A DNA stretch of 32,068 bases from Fibrobacterota bacterium (GCA_028287505.1 JAQBPN010000076.1:1-32068), one strand, 5' to 3'; positions 1-8,044 are shown, counted from the first letter of the stretch. The notes: generated from the sequence alone by a model not told the origin. A program made the numbers and translations.

Positions 1-56
1 TGGGCGGCGAAGGCGGTTTTGCGGTCCTGGTAGACGCGGAGGGGATCTGGGGTCAT
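1..56 (-). CDS. 5' end of an unidentified gene, cut by the window edge
   Basis: An ATG on the minus strand at 56-54 opens a frame that stays open to the window edge, giving MTPDPLRVYQDRKTAFAA. A short purine stretch (CCGGGA) lies just upstream. The next gene on this strand ends at 98, leaving about 40 bases between them, so this could be the second gene of a unit with the chitosanase-like gene. Only 18 residues are visible. That is too little to assign a family, although short charged N-termini of this kind occur in MutS-related proteins. Confidence 0.4.
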   Translation of the reverse strand, partial: MTPDPLRVYQDRKTAFAA

Positions 57-97
57 TCCCGGAATATAGGATTACGCCGGAACGATCCCGAGCCGGC

Positions 98-1000
98 TTA
101 TCTGGCGGCGGGAATTCCGATCCGCAGAAGGGAACCGTTGAGGCTGAAAATCGAGACGACCGATTGGCCTTTGGCGCGCAAACGCACCTTGCCGCGCTGC
201 AATAGATAGGGCGCAGAAGCATCGCTCTTGGATGTGATGGAGGCGATGGGGGCGAGGGAAGTGGTTCCCGCGGGAAAGTCCGCGAGCAGTTTTTTGGCGG
301 CCGCCATGCCCGCGGCCACGGCCTTCGCATGGTCCAGCCGATCGTTGCCGGTCAGCTTGGCCGCGGAGCCGGGGAAGACGATGTAGGTGTTGCCCGTGTC
401 CGATCCGCCGGTCTCGGGATTGGGATCGACGCCCAGTTGCTGGGCCATGTAGGCCGAGGATTCGCCGATTTCCTGGCTCACGCCGTCTTCGTCCAACCAG
501 GGCCCGTACATGAGTCCTATCGCGCCGGTTTTCGGGTCCTTGTAGATGCAGGCGGCCACGGCGCCCAATTCGATTCCCCGGCTGCTTGCGTTGAACCGGC
601 TTCCCAACGGGAGGACGAAGAACGGAAGCTTGCCGGCATCGGCATTGCATCCGCAACTCAACTCGGGCTGGTGGGAGGGATCCAGGGAAACGTTGCAGGG
701 GCCGGACTTGCTGCCGTCGCAGTCCACGTCCATGTCCGCTTCGAAAAAGGAGGCGCCGGTGGAGGTGGTGCCCACCTGGTACAAGGGGACGGTGGAAGGC
801 TCACCGGTGTACTTGGAATTTTCATCGCTGCATTTCATGCAGAAGCCCTTCGAGGCCGTCAGTTTCACGTTGGCGGAAACCGCCTTCTGGGCCTTGACCC
901 AGGCCAGCAGCTTGACCGGATCCACGTCGCCTTCCACTACCGGGGCCGCGAAGGCGCGGAGGGCGGCGGAAAGCGTGATCGCTAAAAACAAGTGACGCAT
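98..1000 (-). CDS. Secreted GH75-like chitosanase with C-terminal sorting-type tail
   Basis: This 300-residue protein probably cleaves chitosan or a related glucosamine polymer outside the cell. Residues 1-19 form a signal peptide (hydrophobic core, then AFAA). Residues 85-97 (FFEADMDVDCDG) and 166-181 (GPWLDEDG...IGES) match the conserved blocks of glycoside hydrolase family 75, known mainly from fungal chitosanases. D170 or D172 and E180 are in the position of the family's catalytic acid pair. Six cysteines between residues 54 and 118 suggest disulphides and an exported protein. Residues 270-300 (VRLRAKG...VSIFSLNGSLLRIG) look like the short beta-rich C-terminal tails found on exported enzymes of FCB bacteria. 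The ATG at 1000 is chosen because the signal peptide starts there and GGGGAAG lies upstream; the longer open frame has no support. The family call is from motifs, not a search. Confidence 0.72.
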   Translation of the reverse strand: MRHLFLAITLSAALRAFAAPVVEGDVDPVKLLAWVKAQKAVSANVKLTASKGFCMKCSDENSKYTGEPSTVPLYQVGTTSTGASFFEADMDVDCDGSKSGPCNVSLDPSHQPELSCGCNADAGKLPFFVLPLGSRFNASSRGIELGAVAACIYKDPKTGAIGLMYGPWLDEDGVSQEIGESSAYMAQQLGVDPNPETGGSDTGNTYIVFPGSAAKLTGNDRLDHAKAVAAGMAAAKKLLADFPAGTTSLAPIASITSKSDASAPYLLQRGKVRLRAKGQSVVSIFSLNGSLLRIGIPAAR

Positions 1001-1233
1001 GGTACTTCCCCGTGATGATATTGTACGGACCGGATCCCCTGATTGCCTTGGGCCCCGATGTCCTGCCCTTAAGATGGAGGTAACACGCAATGTACGGGGT
1101 GGGTTAAGATTGCAGATATTCAAAAAAGCGTCCAACTCCCGGAAAAAGCGTTTCGTAGGAAAGAACGCGGCATTTGAATTATTTTTGTTTCCGCCCGATT
1201 GCCCGTTGGAATGCCCGTCGAAAAGGAATTGAT

Positions 1234-2238
1234 ATGCCTGGTTTTTCGAAATCCCGGCCGGTGGCCGCAATTTTCTCCATGGCGTTGATGCTCCTCTCGC
1301 TGATGGCGTGTTCCCGCGGCAAATCGACCCCCACCGGCCCCGCCGACCTTTACGGGCTGGGTCAATCCTGGACCCTGCGGCACACCGGGGGCGATACCAC
1401 CTTACGAGACATCACATGGGTACGGAACCAGTACGCCTCAGTGGGGGATTCCGGCATCATGTTGACTTCCCTGGACGGTGAGGCTTGGACCAAACGGACC
1501 CTTCCCACCAACCTGGCGCTTTCGGCGGTGGTCTGGGACCATACCGGGAACCGGATGGTCGTATTGAACGATTCCTATGAAGAGCCCGGTTGGGTGAACG
1601 TGTCCGCGGACGGGTCCCAGTGGGAATCCTTCTCCACCCTGCTCCCCAATGTCCTGGCGGCGGCTTATGACCCCGGTGGATTGGCGGCCGTCGGCAACGA
1701 TTGGGCGCGGACCACGGATGAGGCGATGTTCTCCGCGGATGGGACCACCTGGGTTGCCAGGACCCTGGGGCCGTACACGAAATTGAATGCGTTGGTCTAT
1801 ACCGGAGCCCTCTATAAAACCGGATCCACTACCGAGACCGCAAGCCTCTACGTCGCCGTGGGAGGAAGCGTTCGGACTTCCGCGGATGGCAAAGTGTGGA
1901 CCTTGGAAAACGCCGGGACCGCCAGGATGCTGAACTCCGTGGATTACGGAGCCTATCAGGTCATGGCGGTCGGCGACTCGGGCACGGTCATCACTTCAAA
2001 GGACGGCAAGACCTGGACCGCCAGGTCTTCCGGCCAGACCGCAAACCTGTACGGCGTGGTGTACACGGGTACCACTTGGGTCGCGGTCGGGGAGAAGGGC
2101 GTGATTGTGACTTCCGCGGATGGCGTGGCCTGGACCCGGAGGGAATCGGGTACGACCCGGACCCTGAGAAGCGTGGGCGGAAACGGAACCACCTTGGCGG
2201 CGGTGGGGGACATGGGCACGGTGGTGACTTCGCCCTGA
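1234..2238 (+). CDS. Lipoprotein with Ycf48/BNR-like beta-propeller repeats
   Basis: The 334-residue product starts with a lipoprotein signal ending in the lipobox LMAC (Cys26), so it should be lipid-anchored in the envelope. The rest is built from about six repeats of 40-45 residues with a recurring pattern: a GDSG- or GEKG-type turn, then I/V-x-TS-x-DG-x-x-WT. Examples sit near residues 70-85, 235-260 and 275-300. This is the pattern of Ycf48/HCF136-type and BNR propellers, which are scaffold or binding folds with no catalytic residues here. The ATG at 1234 has an AAGGAA ribosome site 8 bases upstream. The gene is divergent from the GH75-like gene, and the 233-base gap between them must hold both promoters. 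What it binds cannot be told from the sequence. Confidence 0.75.
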   Translation: MPGFSKSRPVAAIFSMALMLLSLMACSRGKSTPTGPADLYGLGQSWTLRHTGGDTTLRDITWVRNQYASVGDSGIMLTSLDGEAWTKRTLPTNLALSAVVWDHTGNRMVVLNDSYEEPGWVNVSADGSQWESFSTLLPNVLAAAYDPGGLAAVGNDWARTTDEAMFSADGTTWVARTLGPYTKLNALVYTGALYKTGSTTETASLYVAVGGSVRTSADGKVWTLENAGTARMLNSVDYGAYQVMAVGDSGTVITSKDGKTWTARSSGQTANLYGVVYTGTTWVAVGEKGVIVTSADGVAWTRRESGTTRTLRSVGGNGTTLAAVGDMGTVVTSP

Positions 2239-2247
2239 AGTCCGTCG

Positions 2248-2263
2248 ATCCCCTCCGGGGGAT
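2248..2263 (+). terminator. Hairpin after the propeller lipoprotein gene
   Basis: ATCCCC, loop TCCG and GGGGAT form a perfect 6-bp stem ten bases after the lipoprotein stop codon. No T-run follows, so it is at best a weak or factor-assisted terminator. Confidence 0.35.
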
Positions 2264-2285
2264 TCCAGGCTCCCGGAAACCTTTG

Positions 2286-2297
2286 TACACTTTGTAA
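2286..2297 (+). promoter_or_regulatory. TACACTTTGTAA motif before the methyltransferase pair
   Basis: This 12-mer lies 13 bases before the methyltransferase start. It differs by one base from the 12-mer before the TIGR02147-type gene at 9256-9267. The spacing fits a promoter core or an operator. FCB-group promoters use a TAnnTTTG core, and this one is TA-CAC-TTTG, one base longer. The assignment is inference from two copies. Confidence 0.3.
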
Positions 2298-2310
2298 GGG
2301 TTTGCGGAGG

Positions 2311-3219
2311 ATGGGCCCTTTGAAGAAAACACTTCCAAAAGCCGCCGAAGCGGAAGCTGCGAGAGCGGAGGCCGCACGACCGGAAAAAACGCCTGCGCCG
2401 GGCGGGCTTTCCGGTTTCGCCCTCGATCAAATCCATCACATGGATTGCGTGACCGGCATGGCGCGGCTCCCCTCCCTGTCCATCGACCTGGCTATCGCGG
2501 ATCCCCCCTACAATCTGAGCAAGGGCGGCGCGTGGATCTGGGACAATGCGACCGCCCTGCCCGGCTTCGGCGGAGAGTGGCGCAAGGTCATGGCGAAGTG
2601 GGATGACATGACCCTGGCGGGTTATTTCGAGTTCACGGTGGCATGGGTCTCGCAATTGCGGCGGGTGGTCAAGCCCACCGGTTCCCTCTGGATCCATGGC
2701 ACGTATCACAATGCGGGAATCATCAACTTCGTCCTGCAATTGCTCGAAGTCGAGATCATCAATGAAATCATCTGGTACAAGCGCAACAGCTTTCCCAACC
2801 TGTCGGGACGGAGATTGACCGCCAGCCACGAAACCATCCTTTGGGCCCACACCGGCGGCGCCAGGAACCGGAAGTACCATTTCGCGTATGAGGATTCCAA
2901 GGGCATGTCCTTTCCGGAGGATTCCCTGAAGGAGCCCGGGAAGCAGATGCGGACGGTCTGGGACATTCCCAACAACAAGAAACGGGAGGAAACCGGGCTT
3001 GGAAAACACCCGACGCAAAAGCCCGTACGGCTCCTGTCCCGCATGCTGGACCTTTCCGGAAAACCCGGGGATCTGCTGCTGGCGCCGTTCGCGGGTTCCG
3101 GATCCGATTGCGTGGCCGCCAGGAAAAAAGGCATGCATTTCCTCGGATTCGAAACGGATCCCGTCTACGTGGACTTGTGCAAGAAGCGCCTGGAGGGTTC
3201 CGAACCGGAAGATGCTTAA
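2311..3219 (+). CDS. Beta-class DNA N6-adenine (or N4-cytosine) methyltransferase
   Basis: A 302-residue DNA methyltransferase that transfers a methyl group from SAM to a base in a specific DNA site. The catalytic motif IV (IADPPYN, residues 62-68) comes early. The SAM-binding motif I (APFAGSGS, near residue 250) comes late, after the conserved GKHPTQKP segment. This order defines the beta class, as in DpnA, HinfI and CcrM-type enzymes. The target-recognition region lies between the two. The first 35 residues are Ala/Glu-rich and look dispensable. Start choice: ATG 2311 has AAGGG 10 bases upstream; a TTG at 2320 with GGAGG 9 bases upstream is an alternative. The stop overlaps the start of a second methyltransferase by 8 bases, so the two are translationally coupled. 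No restriction endonuclease is adjacent. Confidence 0.88.
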   Translation: MGPLKKTLPKAAEAEAARAEAARPEKTPAPGGLSGFALDQIHHMDCVTGMARLPSLSIDLAIADPPYNLSKGGAWIWDNATALPGFGGEWRKVMAKWDDMTLAGYFEFTVAWVSQLRRVVKPTGSLWIHGTYHNAGIINFVLQLLEVEIINEIIWYKRNSFPNLSGRRLTASHETILWAHTGGARNRKYHFAYEDSKGMSFPEDSLKEPGKQMRTVWDIPNNKKREETGLGKHPTQKPVRLLSRMLDLSGKPGDLLLAPFAGSGSDCVAARKKGMHFLGFETDPVYVDLCKKRLEGSEPEDA

Positions 3220-4081
3220 CACCCCCAGGGCGGCGAAAGCCGTTCCCTCCCTGATAAAATGGACGGGCAGCAAAAGATTCCAGGCCGCCGGGATCGCCGC
3301 CCTGATTCCGCCTTACCGCCGGTATTTTGAACCGTTCCTGGGCGGTGGCGGCCTGCTTTATCTCACCGCGGCGCCCGGATCGGTGGCGGGAGATCTGTAC
3401 GGGCCTCTTATCGGATTATGGAAGTTGATCCAATCGGACCCGGCCCGGGTGGCGGAGGACTACCATCGGAAATGGAATGCTTTGAAAAAGGAATTGGGGG
3501 ATTTGCATGCCTCGAAAATCCGCTGGGGGGAAGGCATTCCCGGATTCTTCTACTCCGTTCGTTCGGCTTTCAATGAAACGAAAGGTCCGTTGGAATTGAA
3601 TTTCATCCTGCGCACCTGCGTGAACGGGATCGTCCGGTTCAACCATCAGGGCGATTTCAACAATTCATTCCACCTGTCACGGCCTGGTATGGAACCATCC
3701 CGGTTCAAGGCCATCGTCACCGCATGGAGCGCCACCATCCAGGGCGTGAAGTTCGTCTGCCGGGACTATCAGCGGACGGTGGCAAGCGCCGGCAAAGACG
3801 ATTTCGTGTATTTCGATCCTCCTTATGCGGGCAATCGCCAGCGCTACATCGAAAACCTGGACCTGCCCCGGTTCTTCGCGACGCTGGAGGATTTGAATAA
3901 GCGCAAGGTGAAATGGGCTCTGTCCTTCGACGGCCGCCGGGGAGGCGCGGATTTGACCCACGCGGTTCCCGAGCGGTTGTTCAAGAGGCATCTGTTCCTG
4001 CGGAACGGGAATTCCGCGGTCAACAAGGTCCTGAACGGACCCGTTGAAAATGTCGACGAGTCCCTGTATCTGAATTACTGA
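3212..4081 (+). CDS. Dam/D12-class (alpha) DNA adenine methyltransferase
   Basis: A 289-residue enzyme of the Dam/DpnM (D12) family. It has the N-terminal KWTGSK segment (the family's KWaGGK) at residues 16-21, the SAM-binding motif I YFEPFLGGGG at residues 38-47, and the catalytic motif IV YFDPPY near residue 200. Motif I before motif IV is the alpha-class order, opposite to its upstream partner. The ATG at 3212 lies within the last codons of that partner (8-base overlap). Pairs of one alpha and one beta methyltransferase are known from DpnII-type systems and from systems with asymmetric sites, where each enzyme protects one strand. Here the next gene downstream is a convergent lyase, so no nuclease completes a restriction system. 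Recognition site unknown. Confidence 0.88.
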   Translation: MLNTPRAAKAVPSLIKWTGSKRFQAAGIAALIPPYRRYFEPFLGGGGLLYLTAAPGSVAGDLYGPLIGLWKLIQSDPARVAEDYHRKWNALKKELGDLHASKIRWGEGIPGFFYSVRSAFNETKGPLELNFILRTCVNGIVRFNHQGDFNNSFHLSRPGMEPSRFKAIVTAWSATIQGVKFVCRDYQRTVASAGKDDFVYFDPPYAGNRQRYIENLDLPRFFATLEDLNKRKVKWALSFDGRRGGADLTHAVPERLFKRHLFLRNGNSAVNKVLNGPVENVDESLYLNY

Positions 4082-4123
4082 CCGCCGGCGTGAGGGATTC
4101 CTGCTGACTTGAGTGGCCGGCGG
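4082..4123. terminator. GC-rich inverted repeat between convergent genes
   Basis: CCGCCGGC (4082-4089) and GCCGGCGG (4116-4123) are perfect 8-bp arms around a 26-base loop. They start directly after the methyltransferase stop and end 12 bases from the stop of the convergent lyase gene. The location suits a bidirectional terminator, but there is no T-run on either strand. Confidence 0.4.
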
Positions 4124-4135
4124 CCCGCGCGGACG

Positions 4136-5095
4136 CTAAAGGGCCAGGCGGACGATCATGACCCCGGGCCGGTTGGGCCAGCGCGCATCGCTCCCGCTCT
4201 TCCATTGCCCTTCGGTCCAGGCCAGGTTCGCGACCGATCGACCGTGGAGGTCGAAGAGGCCGGCCTTGCTTCCGATCCGGCCCTCGGGCAGCGCAGGCGT
4301 TTTTCCGTTCCCGAGATAGGCCACTGCGTACCCGCGTCCTTGCCCGGAGATTTCCGCCCTATCCTCACCGATCACTACGCCCGTTGTGACGGCCTCGAAG
4401 GGAATGGTGAAGTCCGGCAAATCTTTCCGCACCACGAATCCGTTGAACTGGGAATGGGTGGTCTGGCTGGGAGCCCAATCGTTGGTGCTGCCCCCGTAGA
4501 AGGTCTGCAGGCTCACCTGGTCCACCATCGCCACCGTAGCCGCCACGTTACCACGCCACTTTATATTGCCGAGGGTGATGACCTTCTTGCCGTTGAACCA
4601 GGCTTCCGCCGAGCCGTTGCTTTGCCCGGGGGTGTTGACCACCACGTGTTCCGTGATCCGGTTCCAGCCCGTGGTCTTCAAAGTAGGCGAGCCGGAGAAG
4701 TTGATCACGTCGCCGCAATCGTTGGCGCGGTTCTGATGGTAATAGTAGAAGTGGGCGCCGCCGCCTTCGTGCCACATGAAACGCGCGCTCCAACCGTCCT
4801 GTACTATCGGCTCGCAGCCGGAAGTATGGGCGCCGCCCACCAGGCCCGGCAGTTTGCCGCCCTTGACCCAGGCCCATCCGGATTCGAAAGAGACCTCGTA
4901 GTCCAGGTAGTATTCGTTGGCCGGGGGGATTTTGACATAGTTTGCGGGAATGCCCGTGGTGCTTGAGCCGCCGATTTTTCCGGCCGGATAGGTGGCTCTG
5001 AAGCCGGGAATGGTGGCCACCACCTGTGCCCGGATCGTAGGGCCCAGGGCGATAAGCGTCAATAGGCCTATCAATCTTGTGCTTTGTTTGAACAT
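4136..5095 (-). CDS. Secreted PL14-like polysaccharide lyase
   Basis: A 319-residue exported protein, probably a lyase acting on a uronate polymer such as alginate or glucuronan. Residues 1-23 are a signal peptide ending IRA-Q. Residues 60-230 carry the jelly-roll pattern of polysaccharide lyase family 14 and its relatives: FVKGGKLPGLVGG-like (77-88), GWSARFMWHEGGGAHFYYYH (101-120), a VVVNTPGQSNGSAEAWFNGK stretch (151-170) and a late NGFVVRKDLP strand. Residues 245-319 form a separate C-terminal tail (GLFDLHGRSV...VMIVRLAL) like those used for export or surface attachment in FCB bacteria. ATG 5095 is preferred over an upstream TTG because AAGGA lies 7 bases before it. The family call rests on motif resemblance; substrate not determined. 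Confidence 0.68.
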   Translation of the reverse strand: MFKQSTRLIGLLTLIALGPTIRAQVVATIPGFRATYPAGKIGGSSTTGIPANYVKIPPANEYYLDYEVSFESGWAWVKGGKLPGLVGGAHTSGCEPIVQDGWSARFMWHEGGGAHFYYYHQNRANDCGDVINFSGSPTLKTTGWNRITEHVVVNTPGQSNGSAEAWFNGKKVITLGNIKWRGNVAATVAMVDQVSLQTFYGGSTNDWAPSQTTHSQFNGFVVRKDLPDFTIPFEAVTTGVVIGEDRAEISGQGRGYAVAYLGNGKTPALPEGRIGSKAGLFDLHGRSVANLAWTEGQWKSGSDARWPNRPGVMIVRLAL

Positions 5096-5250
5096 GGCCA
5101 ATCCTTCAGGCCCGCCACAGCGCGCAACCGTATCAAGGATGATAGTGTCCTAAGAAAGGGCGCGCTTGGGAGAAAGCTCTCCAATCCCTTGCCTATGGAT
5201 CCGCCAACCCAAAAAACCGGGTTTGGGGCTCAAGAGGGTCCAGCCGGAAC

Positions 5251-5283
5251 GCGGACGATCCGAAACAATTCGCGGACGATCCG
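5251..5283. repeat. 12-bp direct repeat, period 21
   Basis: GCGGACGATCCG occurs at 5251-5262 and again at 5272-5283, one to two helical turns apart, upstream of the PL14-like gene. The 21-base period puts both copies on one face of the helix, which would suit a regulator binding in tandem. No regulator is known. Confidence 0.45.
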
Positions 5284-5296
5284 TGGGCGGTAGAAA

Positions 5297-5334
5297 CTGC
5301 GCACTCCTTGCAAGGAATGCGCAGCAGGGTTTTT
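5297..5334 (+). terminator. Strong hairpin followed by TTTTT on the plus strand
   Basis: CTGCGCA (5297-5303) pairs with TGCGCAG (5318-5324), and the interior TCCTTGCAAGGA is itself a perfect palindrome, so the stem runs nearly end to end. Five T's follow at 5330-5334. This has the form of a plus-strand intrinsic terminator, yet no convincing plus-strand gene lies upstream. On the minus strand it would lie in the leader of the PL14-like gene, or end the VWA-protein transcript, with only TTT after the stem. Confidence 0.5.
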
Positions 5335-5379
5335 CACACTTGTGAATCCACCAGGGTGGATTGGTTCCGGAAAGCCGGA
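5335..5379. repeat. Three further tandem palindromes
   Basis: In order: CACA-CT-TGTG (5335-5344), AATCCACC-AG-GGTGGATT (5345-5362, perfect 8-bp arms) and TCCGG-AAAG-CCGGA (5366-5379). The last ends two bases from the stop codon of the VWA-protein gene. With the larger hairpin at 5297-5324, nearly every base from the stop codon to 5297 is in a potential stem. They probably terminate or protect the VWA transcript. The rest of the 285-base gap (5096-5296) has no gene I can support. Confidence 0.5.
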
Positions 5380-5380
5380 G

Positions 5381-8044
5381 TTACTTGTTCAAGGACCAGT
5401 TCGGGTCGCGCACCACTCCGGTCTTGGTGTACTCCACGTCTTCCTTGTTGTTGTCGAAGCGGAACACGGCCTTCCAGATGAATACGCCTTGGCCGGCTTT
5501 CTGTCCGTGTTCATCCTTCAGATCCCATACCAGGTAGCTCACCAGGCCGTGGTTGGCGATGCGCCTGCCGTTGTTCAGCTCTCCGTTGAATCCGAAACTC
5601 TGGCGCAGGTGGCGCACGAAGTTCGCATTGTTGTCGAAGATGCTGATGTCCACGATGTATTTGCCGGTGGAAACCACCTGCACCGTGCTGATGCCGGGAG
5701 GCAACGGGATCGGGATTTGCGATTCGTTCCCTACCGGCAGGGTTTTGATATCGGGTATGATGGGCTTGAACGTAGCGCCGGGCACGAATCCGTAGGGCGG
5801 GATCCACACCGTGGTGTAAGAGCCGCCGGCGGGGTCCTTGGTGGAATAGTCGTTATTGTCGCCCTTGCGGGGGTCATTGTTGACCACGAGAAAACCGGGC
5901 TGGCTGGCGGAGATGCCGACCACGGGCGGATAGCCGCGGAACAATTCGATTTGCTTGGGGGGAGGCGGGCCCGTCAGGGGAATCCCGTAAATGGGAGGCA
6001 CGTTGTGGTTCAAATCCGTATAGACCCCGTTGACATTGAGGTAGACGCAGTCGGTCGATTGGGGAGTGTAGGTTCCCGTGGTGCCCGTCGGGACCAGGAG
6101 CGTGAAGGTGGTGGAGGTGGCGTTCTGTCCGGGCTGCCCTTTGGGCACCACTTGCAGGGCGTGATCGTAATCCGTGCATTTGCCGTTCACGGGTTTGGAC
6201 CAGAGGAGCACGGCGTTCCAGGAGTTCTCGGTGCGAATCGGTTCCGAGGTGGTGAATACGAGCGTGTCCACGTTCAAGTCCGATCCCGGGGCCACCTTGG
6301 AGTTGTCGAAGGGCCGGATGTTGGCGGAGACGAGGATGGGGCCGATGGAATCCTTGATGAGAGGATGTTGGGAGAGGAAAACGCCGCCGGGGGGAAGGAT
6401 GCCAATCGGCGGGGCGGCAACGGGATCGGGTATGGAGGTCAAGCCCACGGGGTAGGGGTTGGCGGTGAGGTCGGCGATCACCACCGTGTTGCCGCTGGCG
6501 ATCAGGAATGAAAGTACCGGCTTGCCCTTGTTGAGGAATGCCGCTCCCACCTGGTTCCAGTAGATGGAGTCGATGGAGGATGGCAAAGCGGCCAAGGGCC
6601 GGGTGAATACGAAGAACACCTTGTCGCCCGCGCCGTCGCCGTCGGTGTCCTTGATGTAGGCGACCTTGACCGGGTTGATGGGCGGCGGCAGGTCAATGCA
6701 GGAAACGCTGAATTGCGTGCCGGGAAGGTTGACGTTGGTGCTGGCGTCCGGACCGGTAGTGTTCAATGTGAACGAGATGGCGTTGGCCTTGACCACCCCG
6801 CTGTTCACGTCCACCAGTTCGGTGCTGAGATCGATGGCGTTGTCGCCCGATTTCTTGAGGCCCACGGGCTTGTCCAGGTTCATCAGCCAGTGGCCGTCCG
6901 CCTGGCGCGAGAAATCGCTGGGCCCGGCGCGGCCAATCTGGGTGGGAGCCACGCTGTTGTTGGTCACCACCGCGCCGCTCGGGTTGTATTGGCGCAGGAT
7001 GACGTTGAGGATGCGCTCCACCACGGCCTTGAGGCTGTCCGGGCGGGAAGGCGGGATCAGGAAGAAGATACCGCCGGTCCGCTTGGAAAGGTCGCTCAGC
7101 TTGACCGTATCGGCCGAAGGCTTGCCCATGAAGATGCCGTACACCGGCGGCATGACACCGGGCATTTGCGGGTAAGTGGGAGCGATGACATCCAGATAGG
7201 CATCCGGATTGTTCGTGGGGTAGGTGGGACGCCCATCGGAAAGGAAGATTACGGCGTTGGTGGGATTGGGGGAAATGGCGGGCGTGAGCAGCCATTTCTT
7301 GGCGGTATCCAGGGAGGCTTTGTAGTTGGTGCCGTCGTTCAGGCTGGGCACCATGCCGGCCTTGACGCGGTTGATGTTGACCGGAGTGTTCAATTTCAGC
7401 GGGGCGATGGTGGGGTTGCGGACCGTGCCGGCGAAGCCCAGGAATCCGGCCGTGGAATTGGGCGCGCGCGCGGCCTGGAAGTCGATGGCCTGCTTGAACG
7501 CTATGCCGCGTTGGTTGAAAGGGTCGCCGGAAAAGGAGCTGCATGTAGTGGGGAGCTTGGCGGGATTGACGCGCGTGACCTGGCGGGTGCCGGCATCGTT
7601 GGGAATGGTGATGCTGCCGAATCCGTTCACGTCCGCATTCGTGAAACCGCAGTCCGCGGTCGATTCCAGGTACACGGTGTCCTTGAGGTCCTGGGAAATC
7701 CACACGTAGTTTATGCCCATGCTGCCGGATTGATCCATTACATACACGATGTCGGCGTTGCCGCCCGATTGCTCCGAGCTTTCGCAGAGGGAAAAGCCGG
7801 TGTTGTCGATGCGGGTCACGTTGGCGGGAATGACGATGTTCTTCTTGTCCAGACCGGCAAGGTCCAGGCATCGCTTGACCGTAACACCCGTGGTAAGCAC
7901 GGTATCGGCCCCGCGCAGGCTGCATTCCGCGCTGGGTTGGGCATGGACGCCGCCGGCGGCCAGAAAAACGGCCAGCAGGCCCGCCCAACGGCCCAGTATG
8001 GTCGGGCCCCGGAAAACGATGTGATCAAGATGATGAGTGGCCAT
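5381..8044 (-). CDS. Large secreted VWA-domain surface protein
   Basis: An 887-residue exported protein. A long signal peptide (residues 1-35, ending VHA-Q) precedes a short Cys-containing N-region. A von Willebrand factor A domain follows at about residues 97-340, with the metal-ion site residues D104, S106 and S108 (DQSGS), a Thr in a DGTNY loop and a later LSDGRP aspartate. All of these are intact, so it can bind a divalent metal and probably a ligand. About 450 residues of beta-rich sequence follow. The last 100 residues contain an ISIFDNNANFV...F pattern resembling FlgD-type Ig-like C-terminal domains. ATG 8044 has GAGGGA upstream. The gene is divergent from the Fic fusion gene. Likely an adhesin or surface-assembly protein; the ligand is not evident. 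Confidence 0.75.
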   Translation of the reverse strand: MATHHLDHIVFRGPTILGRWAGLLAVFLAAGGVHAQPSAECSLRGADTVLTTGVTVKRCLDLAGLDKKNIVIPANVTRIDNTGFSLCESSEQSGGNADIVYVMDQSGSMGINYVWISQDLKDTVYLESTADCGFTNADVNGFGSITIPNDAGTRQVTRVNPAKLPTTCSSFSGDPFNQRGIAFKQAIDFQAARAPNSTAGFLGFAGTVRNPTIAPLKLNTPVNINRVKAGMVPSLNDGTNYKASLDTAKKWLLTPAISPNPTNAVIFLSDGRPTYPTNNPDAYLDVIAPTYPQMPGVMPPVYGIFMGKPSADTVKLSDLSKRTGGIFFLIPPSRPDSLKAVVERILNVILRQYNPSGAVVTNNSVAPTQIGRAGPSDFSRQADGHWLMNLDKPVGLKKSGDNAIDLSTELVDVNSGVVKANAISFTLNTTGPDASTNVNLPGTQFSVSCIDLPPPINPVKVAYIKDTDGDGAGDKVFFVFTRPLAALPSSIDSIYWNQVGAAFLNKGKPVLSFLIASGNTVVIADLTANPYPVGLTSIPDPVAAPPIGILPPGGVFLSQHPLIKDSIGPILVSANIRPFDNSKVAPGSDLNVDTLVFTTSEPIRTENSWNAVLLWSKPVNGKCTDYDHALQVVPKGQPGQNATSTTFTLLVPTGTTGTYTPQSTDCVYLNVNGVYTDLNHNVPPIYGIPLTGPPPPKQIELFRGYPPVVGISASQPGFLVVNNDPRKGDNNDYSTKDPAGGSYTTVWIPPYGFVPGATFKPIIPDIKTLPVGNESQIPIPLPPGISTVQVVSTGKYIVDISIFDNNANFVRHLRQSFGFNGELNNGRRIANHGLVSYLVWDLKDEHGQKAGQGVFIWKAVFRFDNNKEDVEYTKTGVVRDPNWSLNK

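Noticed and set aside
4082-4135. Remnant of a restriction endonuclease after the methyltransferases
   Set aside because: Only 54 bases separate the methyltransferase stop from the lyase stop, mostly an inverted repeat. No coding remnant is visible.
5084-5293. Possible 69-residue plus-strand gene ending just before the hairpin with a T-run
   Set aside because: It starts inside the PL14-like gene, has no ribosome site and no recognisable content. A noncoding transcript would explain the terminator better.
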